A stretch of DNA of 64,000 bases from Dryomyza anilis (GCA_951804985.1 OX638132.1:102042026-102106025), one strand, 5' to 3'; counted from the stretch's first letter, positions 23,941 to 35,076 are shown. Made by a program: numbers and translations. Notes: generated by a model from the letters alone, not told the origin.

Positions 23941-23943
23941 CAC

Positions 23944-24806
23944 AACTAGCTGGACCCGTACACGACTCGTGCAAAGATTTTGTGAATGCAAGGTTATGGA
24001 GCAATTTTATTAACATAAATAACATTTTTATTATTTATATCAGGGACCAGTGGACGTATTTTTTATTAGTTTTATAAATGTAGTAACCAATACCAAACTA
24101 ATTCTCCGCTAAAACAACTTTTCTCATATACAATTCTTTCTCAGACTGTACTTCCCCGTAGAATCCTTCCCAGTAGAATTCTTTCCCGTAGAATTAGTGT
24201 GTTTAGTGTTAGTGTGGTGAGTTTTAGTGAATTTTAGTGTGTTCAATTTAAGTGTGGTGAATTTTAGTGTGGTCAGTTTAAGTGGATGAATTTGAGTGTG
24301 GTGAATTTTAGTGTGGTGAGTTTTAGTGTGGTGAATTTTAGTGTGGTGAGTTTTAGTGTGGTATATTTTTGTGTGGTGAATATTAGTTTGGTGAATTTTA
24401 GTGTGGTGAATTTTGGTGTGATGAGTTTCAATGTGGTGAATTTCAGTGTGTTGAGATTTAGTGTTGTGAGTTTTAGTGTGGTGAATTTGACTTTGGTGAA
24501 TTTTATTGTGTTGAGTTTTAGTGTAGTGAATTTGAGTGTGGTAAATTTTAGTGTGCTGAATTTTAGTAAGGTGAGTTTTAGTGTGGTGAATTTTAGTGTG
24601 ATGAGTTTTAGTATGGTGAATTTTCTTCTTCTTAGCTTGTGTATGTGCCGAGTTATGTTGCCACGCCCCTTTGTCCAATCCCGCCCATATATAGCCTATG
24701 ACTCCATAGTATCCAAAATTTCAGTTAAATCGGTTCAGCGGTTTAGACGTGATGCTGGAACAAACAGACAGACCGACAGACGGACCAAGAGTTTTATATA
24801 TATAGA
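23944..24806 (+). mobile_element. Dispersed element with internal minisatellite
   Basis: The head AACTAGCTGGACCCGTACAC and tail phrases CGGTTCAGCGGTTTAGACGT, GACAGACCGACAGACGGACC and TTATATATATAGAT resemble the ends of a widespread insect repeat, with the minisatellite inside. No coding region remains. The class is not certain. Confidence 0.5.
24196..24620 (+). repeat. 15-bp minisatellite, GTGGTGAATTTTAGT
   Basis: About 28 units of GTGGTGAATTTTAGT alternating with GTGGTGAGTTTTAGT. Because 15 is divisible by 3, both strands stay open, giving spurious His/Thr-rich (minus) and Val/Ser/Phe-rich (plus) frames. Confidence 0.93.
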
Positions 24807-24889
24807 TGTATTAGAATCTAGTTTTCTACTAACTTCAGAAACCGTAGTATTTTTTGTTTTCTAATCTTTCTTTCTTTTAAAATTATTTT

Positions 24890-25372
24890 TATTAATATAG
24901 TCATTCAATTTGACATTTTCATAATATTAATATTTTTCATAAATAAATACAGAATGTAGTAAAAGCATATGCAGTAGTTTTAAGCAATATAGAAGAACGT
25001 TAAAATATTTGTTAGTAAAGACATTTCATTTGACATTTTCATAATATTCACATTTTTCATAAATAAATACAGAGTGTAGTAAATGCATAGTAGTAGTTTT
25101 TCACAATATAGAAAAACGTTATAATATTTGGTTATAAAGTCATTTAATTTGACATTTTCATAATATTCATATTTTTCATAAATAAATACAGAATGTAGTA
25201 AAAACATATGTAGTAGTTTTTAGCAATATAGAAAAACGTTAAAATATTTGTTAATATAGACATTCAATTTGACATTTTCATAATATTCATATTTTTCATA
25301 AATAAATACAGAATGTAGTAAATGCATATGTATTTGTTTTTAACAATATAGAAAAACGTTAAAATACAAACA
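24890..25372. repeat. Four 120-bp tandem units
   Basis: TTTGACATTTTCATAATATT recurs from about 24910, 25030, 25149 and 25269, each followed by CATAAATAAATACAGA(A/G)TGTAGTA and CAATATAGAA(A/G)AACGTTA, giving periods of 119-120 bp. Confidence 0.92.
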
Positions 25373-26842
25373 AAATTTAGATATTTTCAATACAAATGTA
25401 GTGAAATTTTGTATACAAATGCAGTTAGTTTATTCATTTGGTACAATAGAAAAACTACTACATCAATCTAGTAAAACAAATACATTTGCTTTTGTGCGTA
25501 AATCATATTCATATCTATTTATTTCAAAGACAGTTTTTTTTATTTTTAAAACAGATTGAAATATTTTATTAAATTTGCATTGTTCAATAAGAAATGTTGC
25601 TATTTTCTATAATATCTATACTTTTCATGTATACTTTGTAATATTTTTATGTTAATTTTTATAATTCTGTTTAATATGAATTTATACAGATTTTTTTTTA
25701 TTTGTTAAATTTGACTCTTTAGTTTTTAAAACCTCATCCACAAATTTTCGAGTAACATTATTATGTTAAAAGTAATTTAAATTTTCCTTCATATTTTCAA
25801 ACGTTAATTAAGTGAAACTTTATATTAAAAGTTTCACCAACTGTTTAATGTTTTTATTACTTGGCAACTTTCAGACAGTTTTATTAATAGTTTTTGTTTT
25901 ACTTTTTGTTTATTTAATATTTTCGTATTCTCTTTTTAATTATTTTCGTGAATTTTTCATATTTTTATAAACTTCATTAACATATTTAAACAAAAGTATT
26001 TTTGTTTCTTTTAAGTAGATTTTTGCTGCATTTTTTAACATTTCTTTCATTTTCTATATTTTTCATTTTAAGCTGCTTGCATTTTTCTTTGCAATATTTC
26101 ACATTTAATTTTTAAATTCTTTTATTTCTCAGTAGTTCCCATTGCACACACCACCACGTGCTTCAGGAATTTGTTATAAATTAATTACGCAAAGTGAATT
26201 TGCTACGCGTCATTTGTTATTTTTCAATATTGCTATTTTGTTTCATTTGCCATTCTATTGCAACGGCAGCATTAGCTTCATTTAAAATGCATTTCATGTC
26301 TTATTTATTTGAAGTAATAATAAAATCCAGCAGCTGGGCGTCGATTTATTGTGCAGCGCGCCATAGCCACTGAGCTGCACATCGTAACGATCAAATGTAG
26401 CCACTAAGCAAACGGTGGCGCAGACGACGGTCGGTTGGACAGACGCACAGCAGGATGCGGCTACTGTCTGCTGACGGACAGACTAATGGTTGAATAGACA
26501 AACGTGCAAATAAACACTTGAACTAAAATAAATCCTTGTCCCAGCAAGAAATAGCATTAAAAATATCGAGGGATATTTTGTTTTATAGATTTTTTATGCA
26601 GAGCGATAAATAACTATCGTGTATTTCGTACATTTTAAATTTAATTATTTTTAATACATATTTAACTGGAAATTTCAAAAAGAATTCATAATCAAAGAAA
26701 AATCAAAATAAATTGTTTACAAATATTTACAGACTACTAAACGGTGTTGAATTCGATGTCACAATACAAAAAAAGTGTTTTTCAAACAAATTCTAATCGT
26801 CGAAGTCAATGCTTAATTGATAAAAAAAAAATATTTGTACTA
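25373..26842. other. No gene seen
   Basis: Intronic AT-rich DNA. A GC-rich island at about 26330-26480 (ACGGTGGCGCAGACGACGGT) stands out but shows no frame or RNA fold I can support. Confidence 0.5.
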
Positions 26843-28217
26843 AAGCTTGATTCACACGATTGACTAAATTGTATCAATTTTAGTTTGCATGGATACAAAA
26901 ATTGATATCGTCACTAGGACCAAAGGGGCGAATGTGCAATTTTGACATTTGCGTTTTTTTACATTTTTGAATGTAGTTTATCCTCAAGTATGATGTGCCC
27001 AAATCGCGTGTCATTTTGTTGGATATTTATAGCCACAAAAGACAAAACCAAAAGGGCGAATTTTTGGCAAAATATTTTTAATTAATCATGCAGCTCGATA
27101 GGTGCTTTGAAAACAAATAATAAATGCCTTTTCACTACTATTTTATCTTATACCAATAAAAAGTTATGGCGAAAAAACAAAATGATTTGCCCTTTTGGCA
27201 TGACAAGATTTTTAATTTTGCCAGTTTCTTCGTTTTTTTGCTATAACTTGTTATTGGCGCAAGATAAAATAGTGGTATAAAGGTATTAATTGTTTGTTTT
27301 TAAAGCACCTATTGATTGCCATCATTATTTAAAAATATTTTGCCAAACATTTTTTCATGCTAATAACAAATGGCAAATTAATGTTTGGCAAAATATTTTT
27401 AATTAATTATGCAGCTCGATAGGTGCTTTGAAAACAAATAATAAATGCCTTTACACTACTATTTTATCTCATACCAATAAAAAGTTATGGCGAAAAAACG
27501 AAATGATTTGCCCTTTTGGCATGACAAGATTTTCGATTTTTCCAATTTCTTCGTTTTTTTGCTATAACATTTTATTGGTGCAAGATAAAATAGTTGTGTA
27601 AAGGTATTAATTGTTTGTTTTTAAAGCACCTATCGATTGGCATCATTATTTGCCAAACATTTTTCCTGCAAATAAATATTTTTAATTAATGATGCAGATA
27701 GATAGGTGCTTTAAAAGCAAACAATTAATATATCTACATTACTATTTTTTCTTGCGCTAATAAAAAGTTATAGCATAAAAACAACAATATTTGCGTTTTG
27801 ATCAGGATATAGTCTTACAAAATACGTATTTATAATTCAGTAGGTTGTCCAAATCTAAAGATATTTTATATACATTATAATAATTGACGAATAAACCAAA
27901 ATAAGAGAAAAAATTGAAAAAAATATAAATTTTGCTAATTTTTAAAACACTTCAAACTTTACAATTTGATTTCCCAACATTTTTAAAAATGCACATTCGC
28001 CCTTTTGGCATGACAGTGACGATATGTTGTTGATTGGTCAATTGGTCAATAAAAATTGATGCCATTTGGTTGACGCTTTTTCAATTTTTGTATTTAAATT
28101 GACACAAAAAAACAAATTTTGAATTGATACAGTATTGCGTCAACACGAAATTTACGCTCATTTTTTGATATTCGACAAAGTTGTGTTGAATGTTGCTCAA
28201 TCGTGTGATTTTAGCTT
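26843..28217. mobile_element. MITE with CACACGATTGA ends, split by another element
   Basis: AAGCTTGATTCACACGATTG at the left and TCAATCGTGTGATTTTAGCTT at the right (to 28217) are inverted ends of the family seen intact at 29315-29400. The inner 26905-28025 is a separate insertion. Confidence 0.7.
26905..28025. mobile_element. Foldback element, ATATCGTCACT / CCAAAAGGGCGAATGTGCA ends
   Basis: The left end ATATCGTCACTAGGACCAAA with GGGGCGAATGTGCA is the inverse of the right end TGCACATTCGCCCTTTTGGC with ATGACAGTGACGATAT. Inside are two tandem palindromes of about 280 bp (about 27066-27345 and 27384-27660) plus a third half; each has arms containing TAATTAAT..GGTGCTTT..AAGATAAAATAGT. Related pieces lie at 1-215 and 59170-59395. 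Confidence 0.75.
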
Positions 28218-28499
28218 AAGACATCGAATTCAAAACAGTTTGTTTACATATTTTAAATGAAATTCGATTGGAATTCGATCGAAAGTCGAAACAGGACTGA
28301 TAAATTAAATTTATCATAGTAGGTATTGTTCAAAAACTTTTTACAGAGTCTTTAAATTGTGCATTTTCAATGTAAATACGGTTTATAACGTCTCGAAATA
28401 TCATATTTTCGAAAAGACTATTATAGAACACTTTAGTCAGCAGTCGGACAAACCTTCTCTGGCTGTTCTTTATTGTTAAATCTGCTTCGATTATTAAGT

Positions 28500-29190
28500 T
28501 CCGATTGAACTTTTTCCCTGAGAGAATTCTTTGCAGAGAAAACTCATCGCCGAGACAATTTTTACCATCAATAATGTTCCCCGGAACCATGCTTCGATTC
28601 TCGTGACAATTCTCTCTGAATCAATTATTCCTCGAGATAATTATTCCCCGGACAATTGTATACAAAAAAATCTGTACTCCATGGTTTGCTCCATGCTTTC
28701 ATTACTACATGGTTGTCTGAGACAATTCTTCCCCGAGTTAATTCTTTGCGGACAAATTTTCTCTGCACATCCCTTTACAAAGAAATGTACAATTTGTCTC
28801 AAGACAATTCATTCTCGAGTTAATTCATCAACCGAGCTCATTCATCTGAGAGACAAGTCTTTCCAGAGAAATTGCATCCTTAGGACAATTATTTCCCCGG
28901 ACATTTCGTGCGCAAGAAAATTCATTCAAAGCCAATTCTTCCTAGAGTCAATTATTAACCATGACAATTCTTCCACGTACAACATACCTCTAAATATTTC
29001 TTACCCGAGACAAAACAATTTTTTTCCCGAGATAATTCCTTTCCGCAATTAATCTTCTCACAGACAATACTTTCCCAGACAATTCATCATTATTCTTCCT
29101 GGAAAATGTACCGATTTCTTTTCAGATATAATTCCTTTCCGAGACAAAAACTCATTCATATTCTTCTCAGAGACAATTCTTCCACATATT
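28500..29190 (+). repeat. Degenerate GAGACAATTCTTCCCC repeat
   Basis: Dozens of variants of GAGACAATTCTTCCCCGAG at irregular 15-30 bp spacing. The 173-codon frame at 28531-29052 and the minus frame at 28330-28590 are read through it and are not supported as genes. Confidence 0.8.
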
Positions 29191-29314
29191 ATTGTCCACC
29201 GTAAATTGTTAACCAAAAAACACCCCTACAATTTATGACAGATTAAATTCTTCGCGTTTTTTTAGAATTCAATGGAAGAATTATGCAAAGCAGATATTGA
29301 AATATTTAAATATA

Positions 29315-29400
29315 AAGCCTGAGTCACACGATTGATATTTAAATTGTTTTGAAAATTGATTCAAAAGTTGATTGTTTATTCAATCGTGTGATTCAGGCTT
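29315..29400. mobile_element. 86-bp palindromic MITE with TA duplication
   Basis: TA (29313-29314), AAGCCTGAGTCACACGATTG at the left, CAATCGTGTGATTCAGGCTT at the right, TA (29401-29402). The arms are about 21 bp with one mismatch. It is the intact short form of the family at 26843-28217. Confidence 0.85.
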
Positions 29401-29689
29401 TAGTATTTGAAATGTAAGTAGGACTGCCCTAGAATTGAAATCAATTTCAGTCTTGTTTAAATTTTCTTCTATAATGGGTACAGTCAAACAGAAATAACTA
29501 TTGCTTTAAAACGTAAAATTTTTAAGACCAAAATTGCTTTAAACTATTTAGTATTTAGATTTTTAAAATGTTTATAAAAATTAAAAAACCAAAACCTGAA
29601 TATGAAATTTATATTTTAACTTGAAATCGGTAATTAAAATTTTTTAATATTAGAACATCACAAGCAACAATTTACTATGCAGCTCAAAT

Positions 29690-30440
29690 ACTACTAAGTA
29701 TCTGGTAGGAATTTGAATAATATATACTGGCCGGTGAAAACTATTTGAAACTTTGTCGGTTACTGGTAAGGACTTGAAGAGTATATCCCCTCCAGTAAAA
29801 CTATTCAAAAACTGCTCAAAATCTGGTCAGTCATCAGTTAAACTAGTCGAAAACTGGTCGGTGACCGGTAGAGATTTGAAAAGTAGGTTCGTACCAGTAA
29901 AACTAGTAAAAAACTGATCAAAAACTCGCATTGTGAATTTACTTTGCTGACGGACATTGAAAATTTAGCAAAAGCTTTCTTTTGTGTTTTTTTTAATATT
30001 TATAAAGAAAACTAAAGTTCGTATAACAAATTATATTAAGTTCCATATTTATGTTAGAGTGCGATGCGATGCAAGGTAGGATGGACTTCGTTCTAAGACG
30101 AAACAACTTTTGTGTGCCGACGATGAAACAATTGAAACAAAAAAAATTATGTCATATACAAATTAATTTAAAATGTTTTGTGAAATTTAAAAAAAAAATT
30201 GTAACTTTTTTTTACCAGTTTTTGGTTAGATTTCATCCAGTTTTTGAGTACTTTCTGACCTGTTTTTTTTTATTTTCTGACCAATTTTTGGCTAGTTTCC
30301 GATCAGTTTTTAAATAGTTTCTAACCAGTTTTTGACTAGTTTCCAGCCAGTTTTTGGCAATTGTCATACCAGTCACTTGCCATAAACTAGGCAAGTGACT
30401 AGTAAAACTGGCTGGAAACTGGTAAGAAACTGCTAGGAAT
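29690..30440. repeat. ACTGGT/ACCAGT-rich foldback repeat
   Basis: Left part: many AACTGGTCGGT, CCAGTAAAACTA phrases. Right part: many CCAGTTTTTGACTAGTTTC phrases, roughly the complement. A strong hairpin lies at 30330-30425, with CCAGTCACTTGCC against GGCAAGTGACTAG and CCAGCCAGTTTTT against AAAACTGGCTGG. Confidence 0.65.
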
Positions 30441-31372
30441 TTTTGGAATCGTTATGCATATTGGTTTTAATCCTTGGTTATAATTCAAACACTCCTCAGC
30501 AAAAACCATTTCCAAATAAGTCGTTCCATATATCCGCTGTACGTAATTTCAAATAATAGCGTTTCTTTTAAATGCTCGCCATTCACAGCTAAATATTGAC
30601 TGACAAACAATATAATATCGAGACTGTAAAAAATCAATCTGTAAACCAAAATTAAATTCCAAACATTTTTAAGCAACAACCACTCCATTCCATTACATAG
30701 CACTGAGGTCTTTTTAATATCACTCAATATGTCTGCTGGGTATTGCCGTTCACCGCATTGCATTCCACTGCTGCAATGTTCAGAGCTTACACCAAAAGAT
30801 ATGAATTAGCTGTTGCAATTGCACTGTAGATGGTCGGTCGGTTGGATGGTTAGTTTTTCCATGCATTTTCTAAACTGTTGCCACAGTTGTTGGTAGCCGC
30901 AACACGTCTGCACTTGAAGTGGATGGTTTTTCATTTTACAGCAATGTTTTGTTGCTTGATGTTGTTGCTGTTGCTGGTGCTTTGCAATTGCAATAATTTC
31001 TCGGCAACAAATTGTAATTTCCGGCAGCAGAGACACATAAGAGCAAAGAGACAACTGCATTTCAAAACGGAAATGAAAGCTTTGTCTGTGTCACAATATG
31101 TGTCAAAATAGGAGTGTATGTGTGTTTTGAAGAGTTCTGCTTTTCTTTATTTATATCATAGGACAAGCGCAGTTATTAATGCGATAGAATTAATAGTGTG
31201 ATGTCATGTTAGTAGAGGAAAATAAACAAATTCATTTTTGATATTTTATTTAATAATATCTTAATTTTTTTTCTATAAAATATATTATATAAAATATATT
31301 CTACTCAACACTTTTTCCATTGCCTAGTAGTAGACGGTTGGGTCGGACAAAAAAAAACTATTTCCATTATTA
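30441..31372. other. No gene seen
   Basis: Intronic. Frames at 30485-30763 and 30806-31111 overlap on opposite strands and have no recognisable domain. Confidence 0.5.
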
Positions 31373-31374
31373 GA

Positions 31375-31446
31375 TGTTGCAAGCATGGGGATCAAAGCAG
31401 CGACTTTGTTCGTAGTCTAACGCATTAACCATCTAAGTTACCGACG
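31375..31446 (-). repeat. tRNA-like sequence (decayed tRNA or SINE head)
   Basis: On the minus strand: GTCGGTAACTTAGATGGTTA (A-box-like D-arm), TGCGTTAGACTACGAACAAA (anticodon region), then TTTGATCCCCATG (B-box-like, near GGTTCGATCCC). The length of about 72 nt fits. The acceptor and T stems do not pair well, so it is not called a functional tRNA. Confidence 0.5.
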
Positions 31447-31634
31447 AAACATTTTTACACAATATTTTACACTACATTTTACACTACATTTTACACTACG
31501 TTTTACACTATATTTTACACAATATTTTTCATTATATATTACACTACATTTTTCACTACATTTTACACTTTATTTTACACTATATTTTACACTATATTTT
31601 ACACTATATTTTACACTATATTTTACACTATATT

Positions 31635-31669
31635 TAACGCTACTACACTACAATCTGAGCTACCGACGC
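31635..31669 (-). repeat. tRNA 5'-half-like fragment inside satellite (copy 1)
   Basis: The minus strand reads GCGTCGGTAGCTCAGATTGT then AGTGTAGTAGCGTTA, close to a tRNA D-arm (TAGCTCAG..). The rest of a tRNA is absent; satellite units abut directly. Confidence 0.5.
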
Positions 31670-33745
31670 TATATTTTACACTACATTTTACACTACATTT
31701 TACACTATATTTTACATAATATTTTACATAACATTTTACACTATATTTTACACAATATATATATTTTACATAATATTTTACACAATATTTTACATTACGT
31801 GTTACACTACATTTTACACTACATTCTACACTACATTTTACACTATATTTAACTCTTAATTTTACACTTTATTTTACACAATATTTTACATTACATTTTA
31901 CATTACATTTTACACTACATTTTACACTATATTTTACACTATATTTTACACTATATTTTACACTATATTTTACACTATATTTTACACTATATTTTACACT
32001 ATTTTTTACACTATTTTTTACACTATGTATTACACTATATTTGTCATTATATTTTACACTACGTTTCAAAATACATTTTACACTACATTTTACACTATAT
32101 TTTACACAATATTTTACATAACATTTTACACTATATTTTACACAATATATATATTTTACATAATATTTTACACAATATTTTACATTACGTGTTACACTAC
32201 ATTTTACACTACATTCTACACTACATTTTACACTATATTTAACTCTAAATTTTACACTATATTTTACACAATATTTTACATTACATTTTACATTACATTT
32301 TACACTACATTTTACACTATATTTTACACTATATTTTACACTATATTTTACACTATATTTTACACTATATTTTACACTATATTTTACACTATTTTTTACA
32401 CTATTTTTTACACTATGTATTACACTATATTTGTCATTATATTTTACACTACGTTTCAAAATACATTTTGCACTATATTTTACATTACGTGTTACACTAC
32501 ATTTTACACTACATTCTACACTACATTTTACACTATATTTAACTCTAAATTTTACACTATATTTTACACAATATTTTACATTACATTTTACATTACATTT
32601 TACACTACATTTTACACTATATTTTACACTATATTTTACACTGTATTTTACACAATATGTTACACTATATGTTACACAATATTTTACACTACATTTTAAA
32701 CTACATTTTACACTACATTTTACACTATATTATAATCTATATTTAACACTATATTTTACACTATATTTTACACTATATTTTACACTATATTTTACACTAT
32801 ATTTTACACTATAATTTACACTACATTTTACACTATATGTTAAACTCTAATTTACACTACATTTTATACTATATTTTACACTATATTTTACAATATTTTA
32901 CACTATATTTTATTCTATATTTTACACTATATTTTACACTATATTTTACACTATATTTTACTCTATATTTTACACTACATTTTACACTACATTTTACACT
33001 ACATTTTACACTATATTATAATTTATATTTTACACTATATTTTACACTATATTTTACACTATCAAGTACACTACAGTTTACACTATATTTTACACCATAT
33101 TTTACACTATATTTTACTCTATATTTTACACTATATTTTACATTACATTTTACTCTATATTTTACACTATATTTTACTCCATATTTTTTTACACTACATT
33201 TTACACTATATTATAATTTATATTTTACACTATATTTTACAATGTAATATACACTACAGTTTACACTATATTTTACACCATATTTTACACTATATTTTAC
33301 TCTATATTTACACTATATTTTACATTACATTTTACTCTATATTTTACACTATATTTTACTCCATATTTTTTTACACTACATTTTACACTATATTATAATT
33401 TATATTTTACACTATATTTTACAATGTAATATACACTACAGTTTACACTATATTTTACACCATATTTTACACTATATTTTACACTATATTTTACACTATA
33501 TTTTACACTATCAAGTACACTACAGTTTACACTATATTTTACACCATATTTTACACTATATTTTACTCTATATTTTACACTATATTTTACATTACATTTT
33601 ACTCTATATTTTACACTATATTTTACTCCATATTTTTTTACACTACATTTTACACTATATTATAATTTATATTTTACACTATATTTTACAATGTAATATA
33701 CACTACAGTTTACACTATATTTTACACTATATTTTACACTATATT

Positions 33746-33780
33746 TAACGCTACTACACTACAATCTGAGCTACCGACGC
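33746..33780 (-). repeat. tRNA 5'-half-like fragment inside satellite (copy 2)
   Basis: Identical to the fragment at 31635-31669 and followed by the same satellite variants, so it moved as part of a larger duplicated block. Confidence 0.5.
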
Positions 33781-34331
33781 TATATTTTACACTACATTTT
33801 ACACTACATTTTACACTATATTTTACATAATATTTTACATAACATTTTACACTATATTTTACACAATATATATATTTTACATAATATTTTACACAATATT
33901 TTACATTACGTGTTACACTACATTTTACACTACATTCTACACTACATTTTACACTATATTTAACTCTTAATTTTACACTTTACTTTACACAATATTTTAC
34001 ATTACATTTTACATTACATTTTACACTACATTTTACACCATATTTTACACTATATTTTACTCTATATTTTACACTATATTTTACATTACATTTTACTCTA
34101 TATTTTACACTATATTTTACTCTATTCTTTACACTAAATTTTACACTACATTTTACACTACATATTACATATTTTGCACACTTTGAACTCTATCTTGCAT
34201 TTTAACCAATTTTACACTATATATTTATCCCCGAAATTATATTTTTTATTTAATACCCTATAAATACTGCATATTCTATGCATATTCTATATCCTCTAAA
34301 ATCTTTCAATATCTCTTCTACTTTTTTACAG

Positions 34332-34872
34332 ACTCTACTGCTACGCCCAAAAACACGTGAAATCGATAAAAGCCGTGACACGACCCGGCGAAGTCGCCGA
34401 AAAGCAACGCTACAAAAGCATACGTCGCCCAAAGAATCAACCCAAGAAATTCAAGGTGCGCAATCTTCATCCGAGTTCACCATATCATGTGTCCGATCAC
34501 AAGGCAGCCGTGACGGTGGGCGTTATCATGGGCGTGTTTCTTATCTGCTGGGTGCCATTCTTTTGCGTTAATATTGTGGCCGCCTTCTGCAAGACCTGCA
34601 TCGGCGGACAGACGTTCAAAATACTCTCCTGGCTGGGTTATTCGAACTCCGCCTTCAATCCGATCATTTACTCGATCTTCAACAAAGAGTTTCGTGACGC
34701 CTTCAAACGCATCCTGACGACGCGTAATCCCTGGTGTTGCACACAAGAAATGGGCAACATTCATCCGCGCAACAGCGATCGCTTCGTCACCGATTATGCG
34801 GCCAAAAATGTGGTCGTCATGAATTCGGGACGTTCATCGGCGGCGGAGCTCGAGCAGGTGTCTGCGATTTGA
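34332..34872 (+). CDS. Dop1R1: Dop1R1 last coding exon (ICL3, TM6, TM7, C-tail)
   Basis: Terminal coding exon, joined in phase to the exon ending at 20415: AG plus A restores Arg, then LYCYAQKHVKSIKAV. The acceptor is a T-rich tract ending ACAG at 34331. The basic third intracellular loop (KQRYKSIRRPKNQPKKFKV) is where D1-type receptors contact G protein. TM6 carries the CWVP toggle motif (FLICWVPFFCVN), TM7 carries NPIIY in GYSNSAFNPIIYSIF, and the helix-8 region ends in NPWCC, a likely palmitoylation site. The tail ends SSAAELEQVSAI before TGA at 34870-34872. The exon is much richer in GC at third positions than the surrounding AT-rich DNA, as expected for a real coding exon. Identity rests on near-complete agreement with remembered Drosophila Dop1R1; other amine receptors differ throughout loop 3 and the tail. 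Confidence 0.96.
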
Positions 34873-35076
34873 CCGAAACGCGTCAACTCGACGACGCTCG
34901 TCTGCTGCATGTCAGCGTCGGATGTGTGCGAGGTAACGTCGGCGGCGACGACGACGACGAAGGCGACAACTGTGACTGCGGTAACTGTAACGACGGCGCT
35001 GAATGCGACGACGACGATGACGGCTTCCACGTCAACCGTGGGTATTGGCGATTCGCAGGCATCGCTGACGCAATGA
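34873..35076 (+). other. Dop1R1: Candidate stop-readthrough extension of Dop1R1 (67 codons)
   Basis: Directly after the TGA the same frame stays open for 67 codons to TGA at 35074-35076. The first base after the stop is C, the context most permissive for readthrough in flies. The predicted extension begins PKRVNSTTLVCCMSASDVCE and continues as a Thr/Ala/Val-rich segment rich in ACG and GCG codons. GC stays high across it and falls afterwards. Against it: CGA/ACG triplet runs here keep other frames open too, including the +1 frame to 35240 and parts of the minus strand, so openness alone is weak. The simple alternative is a GC-rich 3' UTR. Confidence 0.4.

Larger units (their letters stand above)
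31450..34180 (+). repeat. 12-bp satellite, TTTTACACTATA, with higher-order units
   Basis: Tandem TTTTACACTATA with variants TTTTACACTACA, TTTTACATTACA and TTTTACACAATA. Larger blocks recur: ATTACGTGTTACACTACA at about 31795, 32188, 32487 and 33906, and a block of about 360 bp at 31635 repeated near 33746. Because 12 is divisible by 3, long spurious frames exist on both strands. It ends about 150 bp before the Dop1R1 last-exon acceptor. Confidence 0.95.
20416..34331 (+). other. Dop1R1: Dop1R1 intron, 13.9 kb, filled with satellites and MITEs
   Basis: Runs from donor GTGAGT to acceptor TTTTTTACAG and interrupts the Arg codon at the end of TM5. It holds a 19-bp satellite, a dispersed element with a 15-bp minisatellite, 120-bp tandem units, nested foldback elements, a GACAATTC-type degenerate array, an ACTGGT-rich foldback repeat and a 12-bp satellite. 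No other exon was recognised inside it. Stretches with nothing recognised are 20416-20980, 23065-23940, 25375-26840 (with a GC-rich patch near 26330-26480) and 30445-31370. Confidence 0.9.

Noticed and set aside
24124..24864. His/Thr/Lys-rich and Val/Ser/Phe-rich frames as repeat proteins
   Set aside because: Both come from the 15-bp minisatellite read on opposite strands.
28531..29052. 173-codon plus frame as a gene
   Set aside because: It reads through the degenerate GAGACAATTC repeat field, and the composition reflects that word.
31375..31446. Functional tRNA gene
   Set aside because: A-box and B-box resemblance is real but the acceptor and T stems do not pair; listed as a tRNA-like relic.
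31869..33247. Long Tyr/Phe/Thr or Lys/Val/Ser-rich open frames
   Set aside because: By-products of a 12-bp satellite whose period is a multiple of three, open on both strands.
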